A stretch of 64,000 nt of DNA from positions 62,001 to 126,000 of the forward strand of contig CACRSC010000014.1 of assembly GCA_902651635.1 (NCBI GenBank). The letters are read 5' to 3'. This document shows, in pieces, positions 20,739 through 32,400 of this stretch. The DNA is from Mastigamoeba balamuthi (Eukaryota; Evosea; Mastigamoebida; Mastigamoebidae). The notes under the pieces are model-generated. The model ran no database searches. It saw only the letters and a program-made list of their open reading frames with translations, and was not told where the DNA came from. The first letter of the stretch is position 1; every line of letters starts with the position of its first letter. Both the position numbers and the translations under genes were made by a program.

Positions 20739-22307
20739 TTAGGGGAAAGTGGCGTCCGATGTCTTCCTCGCGGGCTCGTTCATTCCGTCCCTCTCGTCGT
20801 GGGCCTGCTGGGCCCTCTTGGCCCTCGCAGGCGAGATGGCACACGAGGCCACAAACGACATGAGACAGAATCCCGCGGAGATGAAGAACAGGATCCTGTA
20901 CCCCTGTCTCTCGTACATCTGCTCGAACACCTTCTCCGAGGATGAGCCTGACGACGACGACGAGTGCGGGTGGTCCACAGAGAATTGAGCCAGCAGGACC
21001 CCGTCGAGCAGCTGCGAGAGGAGCTGTGCCAGTGTCGCGGCGACTGTGAAGACGGCCATGTGCTTACCGGCGTCCTTTGAGGCCGGCAGAGAGTCGCAGG
21101 CCATGGCAGTCTCCACGGGATTGTAGATGCCGTTTCCCAGCCCGTAGACCAGCACTGACACCCAGATCATCGCCTCGGACTCCACCGTCGCCCAGAGGAC
21201 CATCGCCCCGACCATCAGCAGCGTCGAGGCCATCAGGAACGGTTTCCTGCCGACCTTGTCACTCAGGAAGCCCACGGGGAGGGCCGCCACGATAGCGATG
21301 CCAAGAGTGGCAAGCCCCACGTTGCCCACGAACTGCTCCGGCTCGGCGAGGCGCAGCATGTCGGCGATCCAGTACTGCATGAACGACGCGCAGCCCATGG
21401 CCACGTAGAATCCGAAGCGGATGACCAGCAACAGCACCCAGTCTACGTGCTGGGTCGGGTGGAACGCGAACCCCCTGACTGTGTCGATCGCGCGCTGCGC
21501 CCTGGTTTTGTACGCGCACCCCTCCGAGGAGTTGTCGACGGGGTACTCCTTGGCGCAGAGGACCGTGGGTACAGCGAGGCTGAGGCTGAGGCACCCCATG
21601 ATGGCCACGGTCACCCAGACGGACGCCCCTGCCGAGAACAGCCCGTAGCCCACCGCGGAGCCTAGCACGCTGTACAGCCCCACGATACCGCCAGCGGCCC
21701 CGTGCTGAGACGACGGCAGGGTGTCCGGGATCAGCGCCTGAAGAGCTGACCAGCCGACGCCCATCGCGGCCCACATGCCCACGTACGACACGGCGACAAA
21801 GGCCAGCGACGACGTGACGTCGCCGACGACCCACGCGGCGGCCGCCATCGCAGCGACGATGGCTGCGACGAGGACGAACGGGCGCCTGCGACCGAAGCGT
21901 GAGGCCAGGGGCCCGTCCCCCAGCGCGTTGGTCACGAGGCCCAGCAGCGTCGCCAGCGACCCCGCTGCCCCGATGCCTCCGGTGACCATCGACGCGTTGT
22001 GCTCCGAGAGCCTCTTGGCCTCGCTGGGCAGCGCGATCATGTTCGTCCTGCGTTTGCGGAAGCGAGACCAGAGAGATCAGTCCTTCGTTCCCGGACCGCC
22101 CAGCAGTGGCACAGACGTTGCTGTTCGGCGATGAGATAGGAGGACGTACCCCTGGTTGAGGCTGTTGTAGGCGAGGGCCCACGCGAAGGTGCCGGCGACG
22201 CGGACCAGGTGGATTCTGGGCTTGTCGGGGGTCGTGGACGTGCACTGCGACACGTTGTCGTTGGAGTTGTTGTACGACTCGGACCTGGCGGCGGTGTACA
22301 TGTCCAT
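20739..22307 (-). CDS. Major facilitator superfamily transporter (SLC45/GPH-like)
   Basis: Multi-pass membrane transporter. Exon 1 runs 22307-about 22150 (MDMYTAARSE..., hydrophobic AGTFAWALAYNSLNQG) and ends at a GTACGT donor. Exon 2 runs from about 22050 to 20739. The MFS signature between helices 2 and 3 is visible (GPLASRFGRRRPFVLV), and again between helices 8 and 9 (GFLSDKVGRKPF). The C-terminal half has IYNPVETAMACDSLP and KHMAVFTVAATLAQLLSQLL, which resemble the sugar:H+ symporters of the GPH/SLC45 group. A serine run (HSSSSSGSSS) sits in the loop before the last helix. About ten to twelve membrane helices are apparent. The substrate cannot be named. It is divergent from the SDR gene. 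Confidence 0.85.
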
Positions 22308-22642
22308 GGCGGTTGCTGGTTGTGCTGCTGTGTGGCCTGGGTCCCGACAGTGCGGTCGTCTGCGAAGTTATGGCGGTCTTCTTTGGGGTCGCCGGTTTGG
22401 CCGACTTGCGACAAAATTCGGCCCACACCGCTTGCGTCATCGGCACCGAATAACCGTCGTTTTTACCGTGGATTCTGTATGTCTCTGCGGCTCCGCACTT
22501 CCAAACCCACGCCCGCACGTGACACCTCATTCCCATTTCATCGGACAAAACCCCCCTGAGGCGTCAGCGAGTGCCATACCCTCAGATAGAAAGCGGTGAC
22601 ACCACTAGAAACAAGCTACAAAAAACTAAGTCGAAAGTACTG
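22308..22642. promoter_or_regulatory. Divergent intergenic region, MFS / SDR
   Basis: 335 bp between two divergent start codons. The SDR side ends in an adenine-rich stretch (CTACAAAAAACTAAGTCGAAA, near 22615-22637) that could hold its promoter. No other signal was recognised. Confidence 0.4.
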
Positions 22643-23798
22643 ATGGAATCCCTCGACCTCTCGCCGCTCACCTGCGCCCTCGCTGCCGGAGCCGCCGCCG
22701 CGGGGCTGATCGCGTGGCGCATGCTGCGCACACCGCAGCGTGGCCGGCTGCCGCTGCCCCGCTCTGGTGAGAAGCCCAGGGCGATCCTGGTGACGGGGTG
22801 CTCGACGGGTATCGGCAGGGCCACGGCGGTCCACCTCGCCCGCACGGGCTCCGCCCTCGTCTTCGCGACAGTCCGCAAGGAGTCGGACGCGCAGTCGCTC
22901 AGAGCCGAGGGGCTGGACGCCCTCATTCCCGTGTGCCCGTTCGATCTGTCCGATCCCCAGAGCATCGACGCGGCGGTCGACTTCGTTCACGCTGAGGTAA
23001 GTCGTCGACCCTGAATTCTCCCTCTCTTCTTTACACTGTATGCTCTCTCTAGATGGCAAAGAGGAACATCCCGGGGCTGTGGGCGGTGGTCAACAACGCG
23101 GGTGGCGGTTGGCTGTCGCCGCTGGAGACGATGGAGATGGAGAGGTGGCGCCGCGAGTTCGAGACGAGAGTGTTTGGCCCTCTGCACCTCATCAGGCGGT
23201 TCCTTCCCGACATCCGCAAGGCACTCGACGCCCCCCAGTGCAATGCACCGGCTCATCAGCTCTGAACACCATCCCTGCGTAGACCAAGGGCAGGATCGTG
23301 TGGGTCGTGACCGCGGGGCTTATGGCGCTGCCCTACGTCAGCAGCATTCATGTTCCCGAGTGGTCCGCGCAGTGCGTCTCCGACACCCTGGACGTGGAGT
23401 TGAGCCCCGTGCGATCACTCTGGCCGCTCAGTGCACCCCTGTCGCTGACTGTGCGCGTGTAGTGGGGCATCCCCGTCATCAAGATCGGGTGCGGGACCAT
23501 CGACACCGCGGGGCCCGACCGCTCGTACACGGAGCTCAACGAGCTGCGCAGCAAGCTCACGCCGCAGGAGAAGGCCCTGTACTCGGTGCACCTGGACAAC
23601 GTCGAGGCGTTCCTGCGCTCGATTGACAGCGAGAGGACGCCCGCGATCGAGGTGGCCATGGTGGTCGAGGGCGCTCTGGCAGCGCAGAAGCCCAGGGACA
23701 ACTACCGCGTGGGGAAGATGGCCAGCGTCATGCACCTGTGCGAGCTGATGCCCACTACCATCACCAAGCCCTGGTACCGCAAGAACTACAAGCTCTGA
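22643..23798 (+). CDS. Membrane-anchored short-chain dehydrogenase/reductase, probable pseudoenzyme
   Basis: 327 residues from exons 22643-22996, 23053-23220, 23283-23408 and 23463-23798; all phases agree. An N-terminal hydrophobic segment (LTCALAAGAAAAGLIAW) suggests an anchored protein of the retinol/11-beta-hydroxysteroid dehydrogenase type. The nucleotide-binding motif TGCSTGIG and the structural NNAGGG are intact. The active-site region reads ALPYVSSIHVPEWSAQ, where the family has YxxSK: Tyr is His and Lys is Trp. The protein is therefore unlikely to catalyse normal SDR chemistry. The second intron joins best with a GC donor (CGCAAG|GCACTC at 23221), giving DIRKTKGRIVWV, the expected RKxKGRIV block. 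An in-frame ATG 72 bp upstream is possible, but 22643 directly precedes the anchor. Convergent with the EamA gene, 123 bp apart. Confidence 0.85.
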
Positions 23799-23921
23799 GT
23801 AGCAGGCGGGCATTCCCCTAATAGCCCCCTCTCTGTCTATCCCCCTCCTCCCAGAAGTCCATGAAGTGCACAAACGGGGCAATAGTATTGCAAAAAGGGA
23901 ACGAACCTGAAGGGTTAGTTG

Positions 23922-25542
23922 TTAGTGTTGGGGGGGTTGTGAGGCGCAACCGTCGTGGCGATCAGCGTCTGCGTCGTGTTGAGGGTCGACGGCCTTGACA
24001 AGGCCCTGCAGCTCCACATTGTCCTCGTCCTTCTTGTTGGGCGACTTGGCCTCCGCCACCACCACCTCCACAGCAGTGGGGGCCTGTGCTGTGGCAGGAG
24101 CAGAAGCGGCAGTACTTCCCCACGCCTGCAGGTTTCGATGAGTTTGAGGAATGTGGGAGGAGCAAGCAGGGATAGGTGCCTTCCACCCCACGATGCACGC
24201 GTTGCCCAGGATGCAGAGAGAGCCGACGGCGCTCATCCACGAGGGCAGCTCGTGCAGGAACACGAGGCCCCAGACGAACGCGAAGATGATCTGGAGGTAC
24301 GAGGCCATCATAACTCTGCCCGCACGCCCCAGCTGCAAGGCCAGCGTCAACAGCCCCTGCGCGCCGAACCCCACGAACGAGAGCAGCACGAGGTAGGCCC
24401 ACGCCCTCGCCGTGGGCGCGGAGAAGTGCTCGAACAGGTAGCAGCCCACCGGGGGAATCACGAGCCCCGACGCGCTCAGGTACGTCACTACGACGAAGGG
24501 GTGGATCTTGCCAATCTTCCTGGGTACGCGGGACTGTCAGCCGTAGTCGATGGGGAGCGCTGCTGTGCTGGCCTGGTGAGCACAAAGGCTATCCCCTGAG
24601 TGACGGCGGCGCCAACGCCCAGGGACACGCCCACCAGCCTCTCCTTCCACGGGATGTCGGACCCCGATGTGTCGGCCAGCTGTCAGGGCATCGGGCGTCA
24701 GTGTGCGGGTTCAGGAGTGGGGCTGCGGGGGCTGGGTTGCTCTGCTGACTCTGCCGAAGATGAACGGAGGGCGGGCGACAAAGAGGATGCCGACGAAGCA
24801 GAGGAGGTACCCGCCGACCTCGGCCTTGGTGATCCTGGGGGCGGACTGCGCTCAGCCACTGGAGCTCTTCGAGGGAGAGGCGGGGCGAACCTCTCCTTGA
24901 GGATGAGGAAGCCGAAGATGGTGGTGAAGACGGGGCTCAGGAAGTTGATGACGACGGCGTCGGCCAGCGGCAGCATCTTGATGGCCAGCATCCACATGCA
25001 CATCGAGACAATGCCCACGACAGCCCGCGTCCACAGCAGAGCCCACGACTTGCGCGGTCCGAGGGGGCTCACCCGCGACGCCCCAAGCCAGACCAGGCAC
25101 ATCGCCAGCTGCAGACCCTGTGGGACCGTGGGGTTTGCAGTGAGCTCAGTGCGCTGCACTGCCGCTCCCTGATGGGGACGGGAACTAACGCTACGGATGA
25201 CGACGAGCTCCATGGCGGCGACGCCGAGCCGCGTAGTCATCTTTACCAGCAGCGTCACGACGCTGTACAGGAACGACGACGCCGTGTTGACCAGCAGCCC
25301 CGACTGTCGCTCAATGGGTGAGCGCGTGTGGCAGGGCAGGGCAGGGCAGGGCAGGGCAGGGGGATGGAGCGCAGAGCGGCGAGAGCGCAGCATCTCACAG
25401 TGTCACCGTTGGACTTAAGGCGTGCGATGAGCTCCTGCACACGCGCCGTCGCGGGCCTCGGGGCTGGGTCTGAGGGGGATTGGGCGGCCCCGGTGGCGAG
25501 CTCGTCGTCGGGGACGGCTGGCAGTCTGTCGAAGCGGGCCAT
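23922..25542 (-). CDS. EamA/DMT-family membrane transporter (SLC35G-like)
   Basis: Drug/metabolite transporter with about ten helices in two EamA halves. Start 25542 (MARFDRLPAVPD). First half: QSGLLVNTASSFLYSVVTLL, then WALLWTRAVVGIVSMCMWML and DAVVINFLSPVFTTIFGFL ending KERF. The joining exon reads ITKAEVGGYLLCFVGILFVA. Second half: GVSLGVGAAVTQGIAFVLT, then AYLVLLSFVGFGAQGLLTLA, MASYLQIIFAFVWGLVFLHE and SAVGSLCILGNACIV. A hydrophilic C-terminal tail rich in Asp/Lys ends at 23922. Introns lie near 25400-25316, 25190-25123, 24890-24840 and around 24700 and 24530. The third joins best from a GC donor after KERF. The internal ER motif (LKERF) before the fifth helix is typical of EamA. The first intron contains a GCAGG microsatellite. 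Substrate unknown. Confidence 0.8.
25331..25360. repeat. (GCAGG)6 microsatellite
   Basis: Six perfect GCAGG units lie within the first intron of the EamA transporter gene. Confidence 0.95.
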
Positions 25543-26701
25543 TTCTCGGGCAAGTGCGCGTGCTGCCAGAGAGCGGGGTCCGTCAGTGCTGGTGGTGCGT
25601 TTTTCCAAGCGATTTTTCACCGCAGCAGGACAAGAATCGCCTCCCTCGGGTCTCGGGCCACTGTTGATTAATTATGACGTCACCTATCTCGGGGGATGCC
25701 ACGCTGGCGTGTGCGTATTGGTGTGCGATGTGGCGCCCGACTGGGACGGCCTGAGAGTGGCGTGTGGGCGCTCGTGTGATGGCACATAAGAGCAGGCCTA
25801 CCCGTCGGCCTCTGCGCCCTGCTGGGTGTCAGCTCAGCTCACTTCAAGCCCTCACGCGCAGAGCCCTGCATGCGAGTGAGGAGTGACAAGCACGAGCACA
25901 CGCAGCAGGCCAGCAATGGCCCCTGCCTCACTGTCTGTGGCCGCCCTCTGGTATTCCATGGGGCGCACCGCACAAAGAGGCCCACCCGCGCTGCGCTCAA
26001 GACACTCACCCCCGTGCCCATCCCCCTCCCCTCGCACTGCCCCCACCGGAGGCTCCTGGCGTGGCGTGGCTGGGCCCAACGGCCCCTGCAGATCCGCTCC
26101 TCCAAAGACTGTCCCTGGTGGTCGGCGCTGCAGCGCTACAGACCCTCCCCCCACCCACGTCCTGGGGCCGCCCAGAGCATGGCGGTGCGCGCAGGAGTGG
26201 CGGCGCCCCCTGGGAGGCGAGACGGCTGGCAGGGCAGCAGCAGCGCCCCTCTGTTTCTCCGACGCTGCCCCCCTCGGCAGCTCGACGGCAGCGCGGGCTT
26301 GCGGGCCTGGAACATCCCCCCTCCTGCACTCGCGCCACGCGAGTGGGCCGGCCAGTGCGCGACACCGCCGTTGTGAATTCCGGGGAGGCGCAGTGTTCAC
26401 CGCCGCAGCTGATGACGCGCAGCACTCACGCACTCGCACTCACAAAGACGTGTCACGCCCGCCACTGCCACCAGGGCAGCGAGCAACACGCACGCCCCTG
26501 CCGCGGGGGCTGTGGGGAGTGGGCTGAGCACCCGGCAGTGGTGGGCACGGGCCGAGAGAGCGCGGGGGAGCAGCGGGCGGTTTCAGAGCGCGCAGGGGGA
26601 GCAGCGCCCCTACAGAAACGGAGGGGCACAGGGGGCGTTGAAGTGCGAAGAGGGGATTCTTGTTGATTTGCTTTCGGACCCCCCCACAGAGCGGCTGTCT
26701 C
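25543..26701. other. GC-rich intergenic DNA, no gene supported
   Basis: About 1.16 kb upstream of the EamA gene and downstream of the ZNF706-like gene. Several frames stay open for 140-210 codons because of the high GC content, but none shows a domain, a conserved exon pattern or a membrane profile. The first 130 bp, upstream of 25542, should hold the EamA promoter. Confidence 0.5.
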
Positions 26702-27190
26702 TTACTTCTTCTTGGTGTCGTGCGACGTGGCCGCATGGAACGCCTCCTGCTGCTCCTTGAGGTGCGGGAACACCTCCTCGAAGGTGTTCTTGGGGTGCTT
26801 GTTGAGGTGGTCGTGCAGCGAGGCCTCCTGCGCAGCGCGGGCGACGTGAGCGACAGAGAAAAGAAATAAACGAAAAAAAAACGCAAAAAAGGGCGGGGGG
26901 GCGATGGGGGCGTGTGCGCACGCTGGCGGTGGCCATGAAGGTCTGCTTGCAGATCTGGCACTGGACCGTCTTGGCCTTCTCGACCGAGGCCTTGTCGCCG
27001 CCCTTCTTGCCGGCCTTGTTCCTCTCGAGACTGCGCAGCGACGTCAGCGACGACGACGACGACGGCGACGACAGAGCACACACAGCAGAGCGCGGGGTCA
27101 GCGCACGCGGGGGGGTGGGGGGAATGGGATGTAGGGGGAGACGGCGTACCCCTTCTGCTGAGCCTGGAGCTTCTGGAGACCACGCGTCAT
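26702..27190 (-). CDS. Small ZNF706/4F5-like zinc-finger protein
   Basis: About 90 residues from three exons: 27190-about 27149 (MTRGLQKLQAQQKG), about 27032-26930 and about 26828-26702, with GT-AG junctions. The start resembles the MARGQQKIQSQQK opening of ZNF706. A lysine/alanine-rich linker follows (AGKKGGDKASVEKAK), then a single C2H2 finger split between exons: CQICKQTF in exon 2 and HDHLNKHP in exon 3. The tail reads FEEVFPHLKEQQ and ends in lysines at 26702. This is the normal length for the family, a nuclear or ribosome-associated regulator of unsettled role. No neighbour suggests a shared pathway. Confidence 0.9.
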
Positions 27191-28801
27191 TCTTTACACG
27201 AAACGCACACAACGAGTAGCGACTTAAAAAAAGAAAGAAAAGGGGCTGCAGATCTGTCAGCACCACGACAGTAGATACAAGAATCTGCCGGTGGGATTTG
27301 CTGGGCGACTGTCCGAAATCCAGCGGACACTCCCCTTTATCCACCAACAGCTGACTGACAGTTGCTGAAACCACATTATGGGCGATTGGGAAGAGTACAC
27401 ACTCTAGTCACGTCACTTGTTGGTTGATTGATGAAATCGAGAAATAATGAAATGAAGGGTTAGATTAGGAGATCGATCAGTCAGCTCTTTGTTTCGGGTA
27501 CTGCTTTCCATGACTGATACACTTCACAGAACCTTCAGTACCCAATCTACATGTCAACTTGTTCTTGTGTTTGTCATGAAGTGAAATGATTCCCAGGTAT
27601 GTAAGCAATCGTATGAACCAAAAACAGAATGACATTCTTCTCATACACAACCTACTAACCAACTTCCCTTCTACAACATTTATTCTGATCCTGCAAGGGG
27701 CCTATTCCTCACTGGTAACAGAAGGATAGTAAATTAATATTAAAATAACAACAGATATTGAAATTAACTCTTACATTCTATTCATTGTAGAAGGAAGAAT
27801 AAATGATAAATTCTTTATTCAACAGATATAAAAAGAGAAACATATTTAATGAGTAATAATGAAAGGGACTCAACTTCCAGGCAGTCAGATAATTTTTCAC
27901 AGTCACAGTGGTTTTATGTGTTTCTGTACCCAGATCAATTATATATCAGGATAGTGGATCTGAAACTCTGCTATGATGAAATATGCATTGCCTGAATGGC
28001 TTAAAGTCAAAAGAAAGGGATCCAGCAATAATAAGAGCACCAGAGATGAACTATTTGTAAGGTTTATAGTTACTTGATCAGGGTCCATTCATCATGTTAT
28101 TTATACAGCAGAGCCTCATGCAGTAACACCAAGGAGAGATGTCTGGAAAACTGCAACAAGGGGTAAGTCGAGTTATATGTTCATGTATCCGTTGCTTCCT
28201 GGCACAAAATGCAACCAGGGCACATTAAGCCCAGCATTACTGAATCTTGCACAAAATTACAGCAAGTAACAGATTCACAAATTCTTATATTGCACTTTAC
28301 TTAAAGCCTCTTCCACTAAGAGCAAACGGTGTGTACCAATTGATTGATATTTCTAGGATTTCGCATCGAAATTCGAGCTTATAGGAGTCCTGAAACAATA
28401 TCAATTAGTGCTTGATTAGGACTGCATGCTGGTAGTAAGATGCAGATATCATTATGATCTCTCTTCACTTCTTTGAAATCTGACTTCATTGCTACGAGTC
28501 ATTGTCCTTCTCTGCAAAGACCAACCTCTGTATTTCTTTCCAAAAGAACATTCTGAACAATGAAAGTAGTAGTAGTTGTAAATATGGCACATTCCAACTT
28601 CAGTGAGTTTATCTGTGAAATTTGAAATTGCCCAACTATTCAGTAGAAAGCCAGTCCCACACATTCAGCTTGCCTGCAAATTTCAAAGTCCTTTGCACAA
28701 ACCGGACTTCTTTGAATAGACGAGGCAACATTTTGTATTGAAAGATGAACATGAAAGGTCTGACATTGCAAAGAGCAACATTCCAATTCCTTATCTGGTT
28801 C
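27191..28801. other. AT-rich gene desert
   Basis: The first 190 bp upstream of 27190 should contain the ZNF706-like promoter. From about 27360 the sequence is strongly AT-rich, with no long open frames and no recognisable element. It resembles the composition of the transposon-rich stretch at 5.5-9.8 kb and may be old, unrecognisable mobile DNA. Confidence 0.5.
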
Positions 28802-28849
28802 TTACAAACAGCAATCGTCTTTTCCCATGCTCCATGATGTGTAGTGAGT

Positions 28850-29345
28850 CGCAGTTGCCACAGGGCCCCAGCCCGTCACGCAGGGCCAGCCCACTTTCCT
28901 GCAGAAACACTCACAGCTCGAGTTGGTCGCAGGCTGGGTGATACCATCAACATAGAAGATGGCCATGCCTGTGAGGCAGTCCCGCGCGGCCACGTAGTGG
29001 TGCCACTGGCTGTCTGGGGTGTCCCTGTCCGAGCCCGTGTCCCTTGCTGTTGCCACAGAGCGCCGTGTACATTCCCTTCATTCACACGTAGTTGTAGCCC
29101 ATGCCGAAGCCAGCCCAGTTCCATCCCAAGCCAGTTTTACCAAAGCCGCCTATGAAGGTATCTGTGGTGGCGCGGCCCACCTACACGCCCCACGACTTCA
29201 TGGTGACCAGGGCAGCATCTGCGCCCGTGGCGCTCGCCAGGGCATTGCCGACGACGCTGGGGACCTGGGCAGCAGTGCCTCGCATGGGGTGAGGTTGAAG
29301 GACCTCGACTGGTCGTCCAGTCTTGCGGCGAGTTGCAGAAACGGA
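28850..29345 (-). pseudogene. Decayed coding fragment with LamG/concanavalin-like motif
   Basis: Minus-strand pieces in different frames read VPSVVGNALASATGADAAL, FIGGFGKTGLGWNWAGFGM, then SQWHHYVAARDCLTGMAIFY followed by VDG. WHHYV...(about 12)...YVDG is the hallmark of LamG/concanavalin A-like domains. Stops or frame changes separate the pieces, and no intact gene structure could be drawn. It may be a pseudogene or a gene whose short introns I could not resolve. Confidence 0.35.
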
Positions 29346-29497
29346 TTCGCCACACTGGAAGATAACGAGGGACCGTCATAAGGTGCAAGCAGTTGTCCTG
29401 CTCTGTCTCTGGACAGTCCCCGAAATGGCACGGAGTGGATGAAAGAAAGAAGACACTTGATTTCGTCAACAGCGAGTGTGCTGGATGGCGGGTGTTC

Positions 29498-32400
29498 TCA
29501 CTTCTGGCCAGCAAAGTGTGTGGACGCGCGCACGATGAGCTCCTCGACGACGGCGAAGTAGGCCTGCGTGGGCATGGCGTTGCCCGCGACGGGCAGTATG
29601 GTCGGCGTGAACACCACGGCCAGGTTCTTGGCCGTCATCATGTTCTTGGCGCTGTGCTCGTGCACCTTCTGCAGCGTCTTGAACAGCACCGCGCAGACGC
29701 TGTACTGCCCCCTAGTCAGCTTCGCCACGACCGCGCGCACGTCGGCGGGCGCCAGCGTCTTTGCGACGGCCTTCTCGCCGAGCGCGACCCAAGCGGGCAG
29801 CGCCGCGGGCGGGCCCAGCAGCGGCACGGGCAGCATGCGCAGCCACGCACGCACAACGTCGGTGGCCTCTGTCACGCAGCTGAACTGCGGCAGGCGCCCG
29901 CAGTCGATCTCCTCGAGCAGCTTGTTCACGCGCGACACACCGCCGCTGAGCCGGAAGAGGCCCTCGGAGTCCAGGCCTGCCCGGGGGGAAGGAGGTCAGG
30001 GCTCGCGGGCGCAGCAGCTCGCAAACGCACCGTTGGTGACGATGTGGCCGAGGGCGTAGGAGAGGAACGGCGGCACTTTCTTCACGCGGGCGTACAGCGC
30101 GTCCAGGTCGACGCCGTACACTGCGCAGGGGAGGGGCGGGCGACGCGGGCTGAGACGGGGGTCCGGACAGCACTGGAGGGCGCACCTCTCATCGCCTCGG
30201 CAGCCTCGGCGGCCTTTCTCATCTTGGCCTCCCACTCGACCCTCTCCGTCTCGGAGCGGAACCCGAGCTTGATCTGCTCGCCAGCCTTCTTGTCGCGGAC
30301 CCAGCAGATCAGCAGCTCGTGCGGCGCAGACCCTGCGTGGGCGTCAGAGGGGTGTGGGGTGGAGGGACATGCCGTGCCTGGGTTGATCTGCAGCGAGGCC
30401 ATGGGGCCCTTGGCAACGAGGACCTGGACGGTGCGGCTGCGCAGGGCGATCGACGAGTCGGTGATGGCGAGGACGTCGCTGAACAGGTAGAGGTGGTGCC
30501 TCGTCGTGGTGGACTGCACCGTGACCCCCGTCGTCGTCGTCTTGCACTTGACCACAGAGACGTCCGTCTCGCCGAGCAGCCTCCTGTTGTCCTTCTCCAG
30601 GTCCTGTGGGGCGGTGGCAGCGCTGAGCTGCTGGATGGGCGGGGNNNNNNNNNNNNNGGGGGGGGGGCGTGTGGCAGCGCACATCGAAGCCCTCGATCGT
30701 CCTCTTGATCTCCACGAGGTAGGCCGCGTTGTCCGACTCCTCCCTCGCGTACTCGCCAATCTCGACGAGCTTCTCGACGCACGCCTTCACGGTCTCGAGG
30801 CGAGCGTACCCGGGGTCCGACTGCGGGAGAACGCTTTGCACGTCCTGTGGCCAGATGTCAGCGGTGCTGTGGCGCTGCTGTGTCCCGTACTTGCAGCTTT
30901 CTCTCGAGGCTCTGGAAGTAGTCCAGCGGCGAGAGCCTCAGCGCGAAGTAGTCGTTTTTCTGCCAGCAAAGTCGAGACGTCAAAGGCGTCAAGGTGAGCA
31001 TCGCATAGAGTCTGCGTGGTGGCGCTCACCTCGGCCTGGTTCTTGAACAGCGACTTCATTCTCGGCGACTCGAGGATGAAGCACGCTTTGCCCGACTCCT
31101 GCACCATCGCGATCAACACCTCCTCGGCCGTTTTGAGCTGGAAGGGCACTGCGTCAGACAAGGGAGGAGGGGTGGGCGCTCGAGCAGACCTGGGTGTCGT
31201 ACAGCTCGGCGATGACGACCGCGGGGTTCTGCCTCCCAGCGATCTCTACCCTCTCCAGCTGCGAGATGAGGTGGATGTGCAGCTGCAGCGCCTTCTCCAC
31301 GGGGCCCGAGACCACCTTGACCTCGTCCTCCGTGTCGAACCCCAGCTCCGTCATGTTCTGCTGGATCCGCTTCTTCAGCACCTGGAGAATAGTGAGAGCC
31401 GAAGCGATAGATGGGAGAGCTAGCTCGCCATGAGGGCGTTCATCCTGGTCAGCTGCGTCCGCTCCATGTCGATCATTTCCTTAAGCGCCCGGGGCAGCCC
31501 GAGTATGCCCGTCTCCTTCAGGGGGAGCGAGAGCGAGGGCTGCGGCGTCCCAGACGGCGGCGTCGGCGACCGCTGCCTCTGTAGCTGCTGCTGCTGCTGC
31601 TGCTGCCCCTGTCCTTGCTGCGCCTGCTGCCCCTGCTGCTGCGGCACGTCCTCTGGGGGTGGCATCTCCAGCGCCTTGGCCCCCGCTCCCTTGACGTCGA
31701 GCAGCTTCACCGCCTCTGCACCCACGGCAAAGTGCTGCCTACCGAGCCCTCCCTGTGAGACCCCACTAGGGGAGGGGGACATGCACACCAGTAGAGGGGC
31801 AGCGACTTGTCCGCGATGGTGATGACCTGCTTGCGGGCCTTGACGCTGAACTCGCACAGCGAGGTCATCGACGTCCTCGCCTCCTGGATCAGCGGCCCCA
31901 GCGTGGCCGCGCTGAGGGGCGGCGTCGCCGTCCTGCCGCCCTCAGCCGGCGGCGACTGCCCCTTGCCGCCTGTCTCGGCCCTCGACTGCTTCCTCAGCTG
32001 GTGGGCTGCCGCCCGGGCCTCTGGGGCCGGGGAGAGCCTTGCCCTGATCGCCCCCAGGTCCCGCTTGGCCCTCTGGAGAGCCACGCGAGGGGGAGTGAGC
32101 CACGGGACACGAGCAGCGCAGGGGGAGGTCTCACTTCGAGGCGCTCCGAGTCGTTGTCGAGGAAGCCGCCGACACTGTTGCCCATCTGCCCAACGCCGTG
32201 GCTCTGCAGGCGCCAGAGCACCACACCCGCTGAGACGCCTCGCGAGGGTCGGAGGGGGCAGTGGGGAAGGAGGGGGGACTGCGAGCGAACGAGCATCTGC
32301 GTGGCGGCCTCGAGGCGGCCAAAGGTCTCCCTGAGGGCGTTGAGGTAGGGCAGCACCTCTGCACGAATGAGCCCATTGAGGCATAAGGCATCAGGCACCG

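Noticed and set aside
25852-26666. Several overlapping open frames of 140-215 codons on both strands
   Set aside because: Low-complexity Pro/Arg/Ser/Ala translations in GC-rich DNA, with no start context, domain or exon pattern.
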